In this document: positions 48,000-56,344 of the stretch, one piece after another
Position numbering within the stretch: the first letter of the stretch is position 1
Layout of the letters: the number at the start of each line of letters is the position of its first letter
Origin: Lysobacterales bacterium
Lineage (GTDB): Bacteria > Pseudomonadota > Gammaproteobacteria > Xanthomonadales > SZUA-5
Reading direction: 5' to 3'
Assembly (NCBI GenBank): GCA_022844165.1
Contig: JALHMH010000002.1
Location: 186,001-250,000, forward strand
DNA length: 64,000 nt
Made by a program: the position numbers and the translations under genes
The notes under the pieces: generated by a model
Seen by the model: the letters and a program-made list of their open reading frames with translations, nothing else
Databases searched by the model: none
Told to the model about the DNA's origin: nothing

Positions 48000-48962
48000 T
48001 CAAGGACTCTGGTCGGGGACCCGTCGTGCCGCCCTGACAGGTGTCGTCTCTGTCGCCTGAAATTGCTTGCCCAGATCCGCAGCAGCGGTCGCCGGGTCGC
48101 CGTGTGTCGGGTCGAGCCAGGTCACTGTGGTGTCGCCGCGCAGCCACGTCAGTTGTCGCTTCGCCAACTGGCGCGTCGCATACAGCGCACGTTGGAAGCA
48201 CTGGTCTGCATCGAACTCTCCCTCCAGATGTAACCACACCTGGCGATAGCCAACGCTGCGCATCGACGGCAGATCGGCATGCATACCGGGTTGTTGCATC
48301 AGCACCCGAACTTCGTCGACGAAGCCGCTGGCGAACATCGTGCGCAGCCGCGTCTCGATACGCTGGTGCAGGAGGCCCCGATCGGCGGGCGCCACGGCGA
48401 TGATTCGCAGCGACAAACCGGCATCGGCCGAGCCCAACTGCGCACTCAACGGTCTGCCGGTGCTGCGAAAGACTTCGAGTGCGCGCAGTGTGCGTTGCTT
48501 GTCGTTGGGATGTATGCGGGCAGCGCTAACCGGGTCGACGCTCGCCAATTCTGCATGCAGCGCTGCCAGGCCAGCGTCCTGCAGCTGAATTTGCAAGGCC
48601 GCGCGCACCTGCGCATCGGCGCCGGGCAAAGTGGACAAGCCATCGCGCAGTGCGCGCAGGTACAACATGGTGCCGCCGACCAGAATCGGTATCTTGCCGC
48701 GCGCCTGAATGTCGGCGATCGCTGACCGGGCGTTGGTGGCGAAGTCGGCGGCCGAATAGGGCTGTGTCGGTTCACGGATATCGATCAGCCAGTGCCGTAC
48801 GCGGCTTCGTTCTTCGGGTGATGGTTTCGCACTGCCAATGTCGAGACCGCGATACACCTGGGCCGAATCAACGCTGACGATTTCTCCGTTCAAACGCTCT
48901 GCGAGGGACAGACCTAGCGCGCTTTTGCCCGCAGCGGTGGGGCCAGCGATGGCGAGGATCAT
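48000..48962 (-). CDS. miaA: tRNA dimethylallyltransferase
   Basis: MiaA adds a dimethylallyl group to A37 of tRNAs reading UNN codons, using DMAPP made by the IspH pathway. The 320-residue protein has a P-loop (AGPTAAGKSALGLSLAERL), DSAQVYRGLDIGSAKP and the GGTMLYLRAL motif. It overlaps the upstream MFS-like gene by 4 bases. In many gammaproteobacteria miaA sits by mutL and hfq; here it does not. Confidence 0.96.
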   Translation of the reverse strand: MILAIAGPTAAGKSALGLSLAERLNGEIVSVDSAQVYRGLDIGSAKPSPEERSRVRHWLIDIREPTQPYSAADFATNARSAIADIQARGKIPILVGGTMLYLRALRDGLSTLPGADAQVRAALQIQLQDAGLAALHAELASVDPVSAARIHPNDKQRTLRALEVFRSTGRPLSAQLGSADAGLSLRIIAVAPADRGLLHQRIETRLRTMFASGFVDEVRVLMQQPGMHADLPSMRSVGYRQVWLHLEGEFDADQCFQRALYATRQLAKRQLTWLRGDTTVTWLDPTHGDPATAAADLGKQFQATETTPVRAARRVPDQSP

Positions 48963-50221
48963 GCCCCTCTCCGGGCGCGCTGCATGGCAAGAAAACTGAA
49001 TGCGCCGATCACATTCAAGATGAGCGGCAGCAACAATGCAAAGTACCCGCTACCACTGTGCGCGACTTCGAGCCCGCGATACAACAGCACACCCACAACG
49101 GGTGCGAGCAGGCCGCGGATGCCGGTCAGTGTGGTGTGCACGCCCATATACAGCGCGGCTTGTTCGGGACGCGAAAAGTCGTTGTGTCCGAGGTTCCAAC
49201 CGAGTTGGCCGCCGGCGTAGCCAGCACCCAGCAGCAATGCACCCATCGCCATCAGCCAGACGCTGGACAGCATCGCGCCGAGAAAAAATACGGCACTGGT
49301 GGCGACGAAACTCCAGGCATGTACGACGCGAAACTCCACAATGTGCACACGGTCGAAAAATCGGGCCCAGGCACCAACAGCGAAGGGCAACATCAGCAGT
49401 GGCACAGTTGACACCAGCGCAACCTGCCACAAGGCCGGCAAAACCAATCGTTCGGCGGCTACTAGCAGCACCAGCGCCGGCAGCATTAAATTGCCACTGC
49501 CGAACACGAACATACTGCGCATGTACGCCCGGTAAGTTGGATCGGAGGCAAGGACGCGACGAAACGCGGCGATGCCTGGCTTAAGTTCGCCTTCCGAGCG
49601 CAGCGCCGCCTCTCGCTGACGCAATAATCCGTGGCCGCGCAGTCGGATGATGCGGTACCGCCATGCGCCGAAAATGCCGATCACGCCAGCGACAGAGAAT
49701 AACCACGGCAGAGCATCCGGCGCGCGCTCGAGCATCCAGCCGACCGCGAAGGCCATGGTGGCCATGACAATGGCGTTGAGCGCGGCAAGTTTCGACGCCA
49801 GACGCGCCCGTGCCGTACTCGGAAAATTATTGCGCCAAACCACCGCGCGTAAGGTGACGACGCCCACCCAGGCAACCCGCGCCAGAATGGTCAGCAGCAC
49901 AACGAACGCCAATCCGAGCGGCGTGCCGGGCGTGAAGGCCAGGAGCAACACTGAGAGCATTGCGACCATCTGCCAGATGACCGTCAACTGGATCTTGTCG
50001 CGGCCCAGCTGGTGTGCCGCAAACAAGAAGCTGGCAAGGTTTGCATAAGCACTTGCGCCCATCACCAGGGCGATTGCGATATCCAGTGCAATTGCGGGTG
50101 CCGCAACGGCGTACCTTGCTTTGATTAACGCAGCGATTGCCGCCCCTTCGACGACCCCCATGCCAACGCTCAGAAGCGCCCAGTTCAGGATCTCTTGGGG
50201 GTACTGGCGGCGCGGCGGCAC
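48959..50221 (-). CDS. MFS-like multi-pass membrane transporter
   Basis: The 420-residue protein has about ten to twelve hydrophobic segments, with a charged cytoplasmic loop in the middle (RLRGHGLLRQREAALRSEG). That architecture fits a major-facilitator-type carrier, but I recognise no subfamily. Its stop overlaps the miaA start (ATGA), so the two are cotranscribed. Substrate unknown. Confidence 0.75.
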   Translation of the reverse strand: MPPRRQYPQEILNWALLSVGMGVVEGAAIAALIKARYAVAAPAIALDIAIALVMGASAYANLASFLFAAHQLGRDKIQLTVIWQMVAMLSVLLLAFTPGTPLGLAFVVLLTILARVAWVGVVTLRAVVWRNNFPSTARARLASKLAALNAIVMATMAFAVGWMLERAPDALPWLFSVAGVIGIFGAWRYRIIRLRGHGLLRQREAALRSEGELKPGIAAFRRVLASDPTYRAYMRSMFVFGSGNLMLPALVLLVAAERLVLPALWQVALVSTVPLLMLPFAVGAWARFFDRVHIVEFRVVHAWSFVATSAVFFLGAMLSSVWLMAMGALLLGAGYAGGQLGWNLGHNDFSRPEQAALYMGVHTTLTGIRGLLAPVVGVLLYRGLEVAHSGSGYFALLLPLILNVIGAFSFLAMQRARRGA

Positions 50222-50295
50222 GTTGGCTTTCAGAAATAGATCCTGGCGAGGCTTCGTCTCAGTGTACAGATCCGGCTCCGGTCAAGGACTCCAGC

Positions 50296-52581
50296 TCATC
50301 CCGCGCCGCCAACGCTGCGTAACGTCGCATGCCGCACGCCTTTGCCTTCGAGCAGAGGCAGGCAGTTTTCAGCCGTGATCGCGCGCGAAAACCAAAAACC
50401 TTGGATCTCATCGATCCCCAGATTATTCAAAAACCGCGCTTGCGGCTCGGTCTCAACGCCCTCCGCCACCACGCACAGACCGAGCGTCCGCGCCATTCCG
50501 AAAATCGTCTCGATGATCACGCCCGAATCGCTATCGCCGGGCAGATCGGCTACGAAGGCCTTGTCAACCTTGAGAATGTCGATGGGCAGGCGTCGCAAGT
50601 GCGAGAGCGAAGAATAACCGGTACCAAAATCATCGATCGCAATGCGCAGTCCAAGACGATGCAATTCGTCGAGCTGCGCGATGGCCGAGTCGGGGTCGTC
50701 CATCAACTCACTCTCGGTAATTTCGATCTCGAGTGCATCGCCGCGTACGCCCATTTCGTTGAGCAAGATGGCGATGAATTGCTGCAAAGTTCCATCCCGG
50801 ATCTGGCGTTGGGAGACGTTAACGGATACCGAGACGTCCCGGTGTCCTCGCGCACGCCATTCGCGAACTTGCGCCAAAGCCTCGCTCAATACCCAGCGAC
50901 CCACCGGAACCACGAGGCCGGTCTCTTCGAGAATGCCGATAAACTCATCGGGACTGACCAGGCCACGCTCCGGGTGGCGCCAGCGCAGCAGTGCTTCGAA
51001 TCCGGTGATGCGTTGTTTGGCGAGCGAAAAGCGAGGTTGATAAAGTAACAAAAACTCGTTCCGTTCAACCGCCAGGCGAACGCGACGTTCCAACTCCAGG
51101 CGATCGCGAATGGCCTGATTGCGGGCGGGGGAGTAGATGCGGAACGTGTTTCGCCCTTCGCCCTTTGCCTCGTACATCGCCGAATCGGCGGCATTCACCA
51201 GATGCCGCGCGTCCCAGCCGTGCTCCGGCCAAAGGCTGATGCCAATGCTTGGTGTGATCGCGATTTGCCGCCCACGCAGTGGAAACGGCTCGCCGAACGC
51301 AGAGATCAGGAATTGCGCGTACCAGATCAAAGTCTCCAGATCTCGCGCTGCGATCGGAGCGATGGCGAATTCATCGCTACCCAGGCGTGCCAGCAGGTCG
51401 CCAGAGGACAAACACGCTTCGAGACGCAAGGCGACTGCCTGCAAAAGCTCGTCGCCGGCGTCGTGACCAAGGGTCTCGTTCACGTGCTTGAGCCGATCGA
51501 GGTCGATTTCGAGCACGCCCAGGACACCATCGCTGGGAGTGCTTTTCTCCAGCAGCTGGTCCAACTGCTGCATAAAGTGATTGCGCGAAGACACGCCGGT
51601 GAGGCCGTCGTGGCTGGCCAAACGTTGGAGCCGACGTTCATCGTGTCGGCGTTCGGTGATGTCGGCGAGCACCGAAACGTACAAGCGCTCACCGTTCTGA
51701 TCGAGTTCCACACGATTGGTGCGCAGGGCCAATAAGCGCTCCTCGCCGTTCTTGCGCCGCTGCCAGATCTCGCCCTGCCATTGTCCGGTCTGTTCCAGCG
51801 TATTGCGCAGGCGGCGATAGAAATCCGGGTCGTGCCGATCCGAATTCATCAGCGCGCTGGATTGACCGAGAATTTCGTCGACCTTAAATCCGCTGATCGC
51901 TTCGAACGACGGATTGATCATGACAAACTCATGGCTGGCGTTGGTCACCGCCACAGCTTCTTGCATCGACTCGATCACTTCCTCGGCGATACGGCTCAAT
52001 CGCTGCGCGTTGCGCATGCTGCTGATATCGCGAAACGTGCCGGCAACACGCAGCGCGCGACCGTCAGTGCTGCGTTCCACTGTTGCGCCGCGCACGGCGA
52101 CGAAGCGCATACGCTCGCCCGCATCGAGCATGCGGAATTCGACTTCGAAATAACGGTCTTTGCCCGATAAATGGCGCGCCAGCGCGGTTTCGAACTTTTG
52201 TACGTCGTCGCGGTGGATGCGGTGCTTGAACTCAATACTGGTGAAGGTGCGCTCGACGACCAGTCCCTGGTCCATATCCACCGCAGAGCGATAGATGACA
52301 TCGCGCGACAGGTCGAAATCCCAATAGCCATCGTGACTTGCGCCCAAGGCGAGCTTAAGTCGCTCATCGCGCTCCTTCACCGCTGCCTGGGCTTTCGCCA
52401 ACTCGCGAACGCGGTTGCGGTATCGCAAAATCATCAGCGCCGCGAAAGCAATGATCAGCAGATCGATCGGCCAATGCGGCAAGGATGATTCCGCGGCGTG
52501 CGCGACTGTCGGAATAAGAAGTCCGAAACCTGCGATACGGTGTTTTGAGTGTAATACGAGCATCGCCGTCGACGATATCAC
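50296..52581 (-). CDS. PAS-PAS-GGDEF-EAL cyclic-di-GMP signalling protein
   Basis: The 761-residue protein has an N-terminal membrane helix (about 38-55), two PAS domains (about 70-190 and 205-320), a GGDEF domain and an EAL domain. The GGDEF signature is altered: LGSDEFA replaces the usual LGGDEFA. The EAL domain looks intact, with FEALLRW, a NVSQRQI segment, ITESELM, DDFGTGYSS and KVDKAFV. It therefore probably works mainly as a c-di-GMP phosphodiesterase, with the GGDEF part regulatory. It is the third gene of a kinase / double-receiver / EAL operon, 86 bp after the response regulator. Confidence 0.92.
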   Translation of the reverse strand: MISSTAMLVLHSKHRIAGFGLLIPTVAHAAESSLPHWPIDLLIIAFAALMILRYRNRVRELAKAQAAVKERDERLKLALGASHDGYWDFDLSRDVIYRSAVDMDQGLVVERTFTSIEFKHRIHRDDVQKFETALARHLSGKDRYFEVEFRMLDAGERMRFVAVRGATVERSTDGRALRVAGTFRDISSMRNAQRLSRIAEEVIESMQEAVAVTNASHEFVMINPSFEAISGFKVDEILGQSSALMNSDRHDPDFYRRLRNTLEQTGQWQGEIWQRRKNGEERLLALRTNRVELDQNGERLYVSVLADITERRHDERRLQRLASHDGLTGVSSRNHFMQQLDQLLEKSTPSDGVLGVLEIDLDRLKHVNETLGHDAGDELLQAVALRLEACLSSGDLLARLGSDEFAIAPIAARDLETLIWYAQFLISAFGEPFPLRGRQIAITPSIGISLWPEHGWDARHLVNAADSAMYEAKGEGRNTFRIYSPARNQAIRDRLELERRVRLAVERNEFLLLYQPRFSLAKQRITGFEALLRWRHPERGLVSPDEFIGILEETGLVVPVGRWVLSEALAQVREWRARGHRDVSVSVNVSQRQIRDGTLQQFIAILLNEMGVRGDALEIEITESELMDDPDSAIAQLDELHRLGLRIAIDDFGTGYSSLSHLRRLPIDILKVDKAFVADLPGDSDSGVIIETIFGMARTLGLCVVAEGVETEPQARFLNNLGIDEIQGFWFSRAITAENCLPLLEGKGVRHATLRSVGGAG

Positions 52582-52667
52582 GACAACCGCACGCGTTCGC
52601 TGATGGCGGTCCGCCCGATGGAGCGCCCAGGTCCCGATGCAACGCGAAGAAGCAAGATGTTGGGTCG

Positions 52668-53609
52668 TCAGACCGCCCGTGCCATACCCAGCAGACGTTG
52701 TGGAAGCAGGCGGATACGTTGCAGAAGGTTGCCGGCCAACCAGGACGGAATCTGCGCGTCTGTTCGCGGCGCCACGAAGTAACGTCTTGCGGCTGCCGGG
52801 TTCTGTTTAAGCTGCCAATAGCGACCCACTGCGGCATCGACGCTCAGACGACAAGAGCCCATGCGCAGTGGTTTGAGCAACAACCGAAAGACCTGGCCTT
52901 CGTTGATCAGGTCGATTGCGACCTGCGCGTTGGCGCGATCGGTGACGACCACGGTGGCGATATGCGGATGGTATTGCTTGAGCGATTTAATCAGCGCCGT
53001 AAAATCGCCGTGTTGTCCGGCAGTTTCGGAAATGACGACACCGGTCTCGTGCTGCTCCAGAACCGTCAGCGCACGATCGGGTGAAGTCACGAAGCGTACC
53101 TGATAATGCGGTTGCAGGATCTCACGCATGCGTTGCTGCGTATCAGGATCGTCCTCGATGACCAACACACCGACTTGCTTGCGGGCCGTCTCGCGATCGA
53201 ATTCGTCGACGACCTTGTCCTGCAGCACCGGCGCGTCGCGTGCGATTCGTGCTGCCAACTGCACGGTCTCGCGAAGCTCCGTGTTGTCCCACGGTTTGCT
53301 GATATAGCGGAAGACCTCGCCATCGTTGACCGAGCCGAGCACCGCATTCAGATCGGCGTAGCCGGTCAGGAGGATGCGCATTGCTCGCGGATGTGCGATT
53401 TTGATTTCGCGCAGCACCTCGATACCCTGCATCTTGGGCATGCGTTGATCACAGACGACGACATCAACATCCGATTGCGATGCCCACGCGATCGCTTCCG
53501 CCGGATCGGTCGTGGTATGCACGTTCATATCGCGAAACAAGGCCTTCAAAGCCCGCAGGATGCGCGCCTCGTCGTCGATACAAAGTACTCGAATCTGCGA
53601 TGTCGACAT
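52668..53609 (-). CDS. Response regulator with two receiver domains, no DNA-binding output
   Basis: The 313-residue protein has a first receiver (residues about 5-125) with phospho-acceptor D54 in VVVCDQRMP and an acidic pair IDDE. The second receiver (about 146-260) keeps the acidic pocket (IEDD) but has E195 in VVISETAG where the acceptor aspartate should be, so it may mimic constant phosphorylation or only bind partners. The first receiver's KPW motif (RYISKPWDNTEL) is typical of RpfG/c-di-GMP-linked regulators. No HD-GYP or HTH domain follows. It begins 6 bases after the histidine kinase stop. Confidence 0.88.
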   Translation of the reverse strand: MSTSQIRVLCIDDEARILRALKALFRDMNVHTTTDPAEAIAWASQSDVDVVVCDQRMPKMQGIEVLREIKIAHPRAMRILLTGYADLNAVLGSVNDGEVFRYISKPWDNTELRETVQLAARIARDAPVLQDKVVDEFDRETARKQVGVLVIEDDPDTQQRMREILQPHYQVRFVTSPDRALTVLEQHETGVVISETAGQHGDFTALIKSLKQYHPHIATVVVTDRANAQVAIDLINEGQVFRLLLKPLRMGSCRLSVDAAVGRYWQLKQNPAAARRYFVAPRTDAQIPSWLAGNLLQRIRLLPQRLLGMARAV

Positions 53610-53615
53610 GATTTC

Positions 53616-54581
53616 CTACGCCGGCTGCCGAAGCAACGCGTGGTCTAATGGGAAACTAACCGTAAACGTGCTGCCTTTCTTAGGTGCAGTTCGCACCTTG
53701 ATGCTGCCGCCGTGGGTCTGCACGATCTTGTGGACAATCGACAGACCCAACCCGGTGCCTTCGCCAACTGGCTTGGTCGTAAAGAACGGATCGAAAATCC
53801 TCGGAAGGACATCGTCGGGGATTCCCGCCCCGGTATCTGTGATCTCCACCTCAACCATGTCCCCGGAACGCCGTGATGCCACCAATAAAGTCCCTTCATC
53901 ACCCATCGCTTGCGACGCATTGGTAATCAAGTTGAGTAGAACCTGATTGACTTGAGATGCCACGCCGCGAATCTTCGGAATCACGCCGAGATCGCGTTTA
54001 ACTTCGATCCGATCGCGCAATTGATGGGCTGCAATCATCAATGCACTTTCGACGCTTTCGTTCAGGTCGAACAAATCCATGCCGTCCCGATCGACACGCG
54101 CAAAGCCCTTTAAATTGCGCACCAGATTGGCGATCTGCGTCAGGCCATCGGCCGAGTCGGTGAGCAGTTCGCTCGCGTCGGACAGGCGCGAATCGCCGGC
54201 AAGTGTGTCCCGGACTTTAGTCAAAGCGCGCCGCAGGGGTTCCACGGTTTGCGGCCTGGTCAAATCCGCCGACAGCATCATGTCGAAGCCCTGCAAGCAC
54301 TTTTCCACCAACGTGCGGTACTCGCCAACGAGGTCTCGCACGACTTCGACATTGCTTTTGACAAAGCCGATGGGCGTATTCATTTCATGTGCGACGCCAG
54401 CAATCATCTGGCCCAGTGACGCGAGTTTGGTCGTATGGATGACTTGCGATTGTGTGGCTTGAACCTTCTCTAACTCGGCGCTGATCTCTGCAGCCCGCGC
54501 GCGCATCCTGCCCAACTGCCAATGCGCGTAACCGGCATACGCCGCGAGGACCAGAGCAATCACGATGAGCAGTTCGAACAT
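53616..54581 (-). CDS. Sensor histidine kinase
   Basis: The kinase has one N-terminal membrane helix (about 4-22) and no periplasmic sensor domain. The H-box is ASLGQMIAGVAHEMNTPIGF, the N-box NLITNASQAMGD, and G-boxes DTGAGIPDD and GTGLGLSIVH. All catalytic motifs are intact. I chose the ATG at 54581 because GGGGA lies 4 bases upstream (321 aa); an ATG at 54608 would add nine residues. It is the first gene of the operon with the double-receiver protein and the EAL protein. Confidence 0.9.
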   Translation of the reverse strand: MFELLIVIALVLAAYAGYAHWQLGRMRARAAEISAELEKVQATQSQVIHTTKLASLGQMIAGVAHEMNTPIGFVKSNVEVVRDLVGEYRTLVEKCLQGFDMMLSADLTRPQTVEPLRRALTKVRDTLAGDSRLSDASELLTDSADGLTQIANLVRNLKGFARVDRDGMDLFDLNESVESALMIAAHQLRDRIEVKRDLGVIPKIRGVASQVNQVLLNLITNASQAMGDEGTLLVASRRSGDMVEVEITDTGAGIPDDVLPRIFDPFFTTKPVGEGTGLGLSIVHKIVQTHGGSIKVRTAPKKGSTFTVSFPLDHALLRQPA

Positions 54582-54897
54582 TCGATCCCCAATGATCCAT
54601 GCTGACATTCGTCAGCAAGGGCCGCACAGCGTCGCAGAATGACCCAAAAAGCACAACCCGCTATCGACCCACTGGTCTGGCCAAACAGGCGAACGGTCGA
54701 TTTCATGACCCGCACCGCTCATACCACAGGCAAATCGTTAATTCAGCATCGCCATCCTGCGGCACATCGGCGATGCTAAGGTGCGATGGGGCACACACTT
54801 GAAGGGAGCTAACGAATGCAAAAGGTGAATTCGTGCAACAAAGCGCCCATTTCTCGCATCGGCGTGGCGCCGTCGCCGCCATCGGGTGAGTGCACCG
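54582..54897. other. 316-bp divergent intergenic region
   Basis: It separates the leftward histidine-kinase operon from the rightward DASS transporter. Both promoters should lie here. I see no gene, long repeat or clear operator. Confidence 0.4.
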
Positions 54898-56283
54898 ATG
54901 AGTAGCGCTGGTCCTCGTTGGGCTCTGATTGCTGGCCCGCTCGCGGCCATTTGTGTGGGTCTGGTGGCGCATGCCAACGGCATGACGGCAGCATTTTCGT
55001 TGACCGCGGCGCTGACCGCCTGGATCGCATTCTGGTGGGTACTAGAGCCGATACCTGCTCCATATACCGCGCTGCTACCGCTGGCGCTATTGCCTATGTT
55101 CGGCATCCTTGATGCGAAGGGGGTGGCGGAGGCATATGGCAATGAGGTGATCTTGCTGCTCGCAGGCGGCTTCATGCTTTCGGCGGCTGTCGAAAACACA
55201 GGTGCCCATCGGCGCCTTGCGTTCTGGATGTTGCGCATCACCGGCGGCAGCAGTGGTCGGCGTGTGCTTTGGGGCTTCGTATTGGCCTCTGGATTGCTCA
55301 GCATGTGGATCTCGAACGCCGCTACCACGTTGCTGCTGATTCCGGTTGCGCTGGCTGTGGTCGAACGTTATCCAGATCCGCGCCTGTCCGCGCCGCTTTT
55401 GCTCGGCATCGCTTATGCCGCCAGCTTCGGTGGACTCGGCACGCCGATCGGTACGCCGCCAAATCTCATCTTTCGCCAGCAATACGAACAAACCACCGGC
55501 GTTGAGATTGGCTTTGTGGACTGGTTCGTCTGGGGGCTGCCGATCGTCGCGATCACTCTGCCGCTGATGGCGCTTTGGCTGGGGCGTTCGCTAAAGAACA
55601 CGCCGCCTGCGGAACTGCCGACCTTGGGCCCCATCAGTGTGGCCGAACGTCGCGTGTTGTTGATCTTCGGGATCGTCGCATGCCTTTGGGTATTTCGAAC
55701 CGATCCGTGGGGCGGCTGGCGGGCATGGTTCGACCTTCCCAAGGCATCGGATGCCAGCGTCGCGCTGCTCGGAGCGCTGGCGATGGGGCTGGTGCCCGAC
55801 GGCAAAGGCGGCAAACTTCTGGACTGGGGCAGCGCCGAACGCATCCCCTGGGGCACACTGATCCTGTTTGGCGGCGGTATTGCGCTGGCGAGTGCGTTTG
55901 GCACGAGCGGTTTGTCGGATTACATCGCCACACATCTGACCTTGCTCAAAGATCTTCCGCTGCCGCTTATGCTATTCGGACTGTGTCTCGGTGTAACGTT
56001 GCTCAGCGAAATCGCCAGTAACACGGCGACAGCAGCATTGTTGATGCCGCTACTTGCTGCGGCGGCCGCGGCCGCAAATGTGGATCCTCTGGTGTTCATG
56101 CTTCCGGCTGCGCTCGCCGCCAGCCTGGGTTTTATGCTTCCGGTGGCTACGGCACCCAACGCCATCGCCTACGCGACCGGCCACGTCGACAATCGGCGCA
56201 TGCTGCGCGAGGGTTGGCTGTTGGACATCCTTGGTGTCGCCGCCGTTTCCGCCGTGGTGTACACCGTTTTCGCGTGGAGGTAA
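54898..56283 (+). CDS. DASS/SLC13 family anion transporter
   Basis: The 461-residue membrane protein is a sodium-coupled carboxylate or sulfate carrier of the DASS family. The paired substrate/ion motifs SNAATTLLLIPV and SNTATAALLMPL are diagnostic, with GTPIGTPPN between them. Its DASS match is strong, but di/tricarboxylate and sulfate members cannot be separated. I chose the ATG at 54898; a GTG at 54886 would add four residues. It is 61 bp upstream of dnaB on the same strand. Confidence 0.9.
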   Translation: MSSAGPRWALIAGPLAAICVGLVAHANGMTAAFSLTAALTAWIAFWWVLEPIPAPYTALLPLALLPMFGILDAKGVAEAYGNEVILLLAGGFMLSAAVENTGAHRRLAFWMLRITGGSSGRRVLWGFVLASGLLSMWISNAATTLLLIPVALAVVERYPDPRLSAPLLLGIAYAASFGGLGTPIGTPPNLIFRQQYEQTTGVEIGFVDWFVWGLPIVAITLPLMALWLGRSLKNTPPAELPTLGPISVAERRVLLIFGIVACLWVFRTDPWGGWRAWFDLPKASDASVALLGALAMGLVPDGKGGKLLDWGSAERIPWGTLILFGGGIALASAFGTSGLSDYIATHLTLLKDLPLPLMLFGLCLGVTLLSEIASNTATAALLMPLLAAAAAAANVDPLVFMLPAALAASLGFMLPVATAPNAIAYATGHVDNRRMLREGWLLDILGVAAVSAVVYTVFAWR

Positions 56284-56344
56284 CCGGCGAGGCTTTACCG
56301 GCATTGAGACCAATACTCGCTGCGCGATCAGGCAGAATTGGGCT

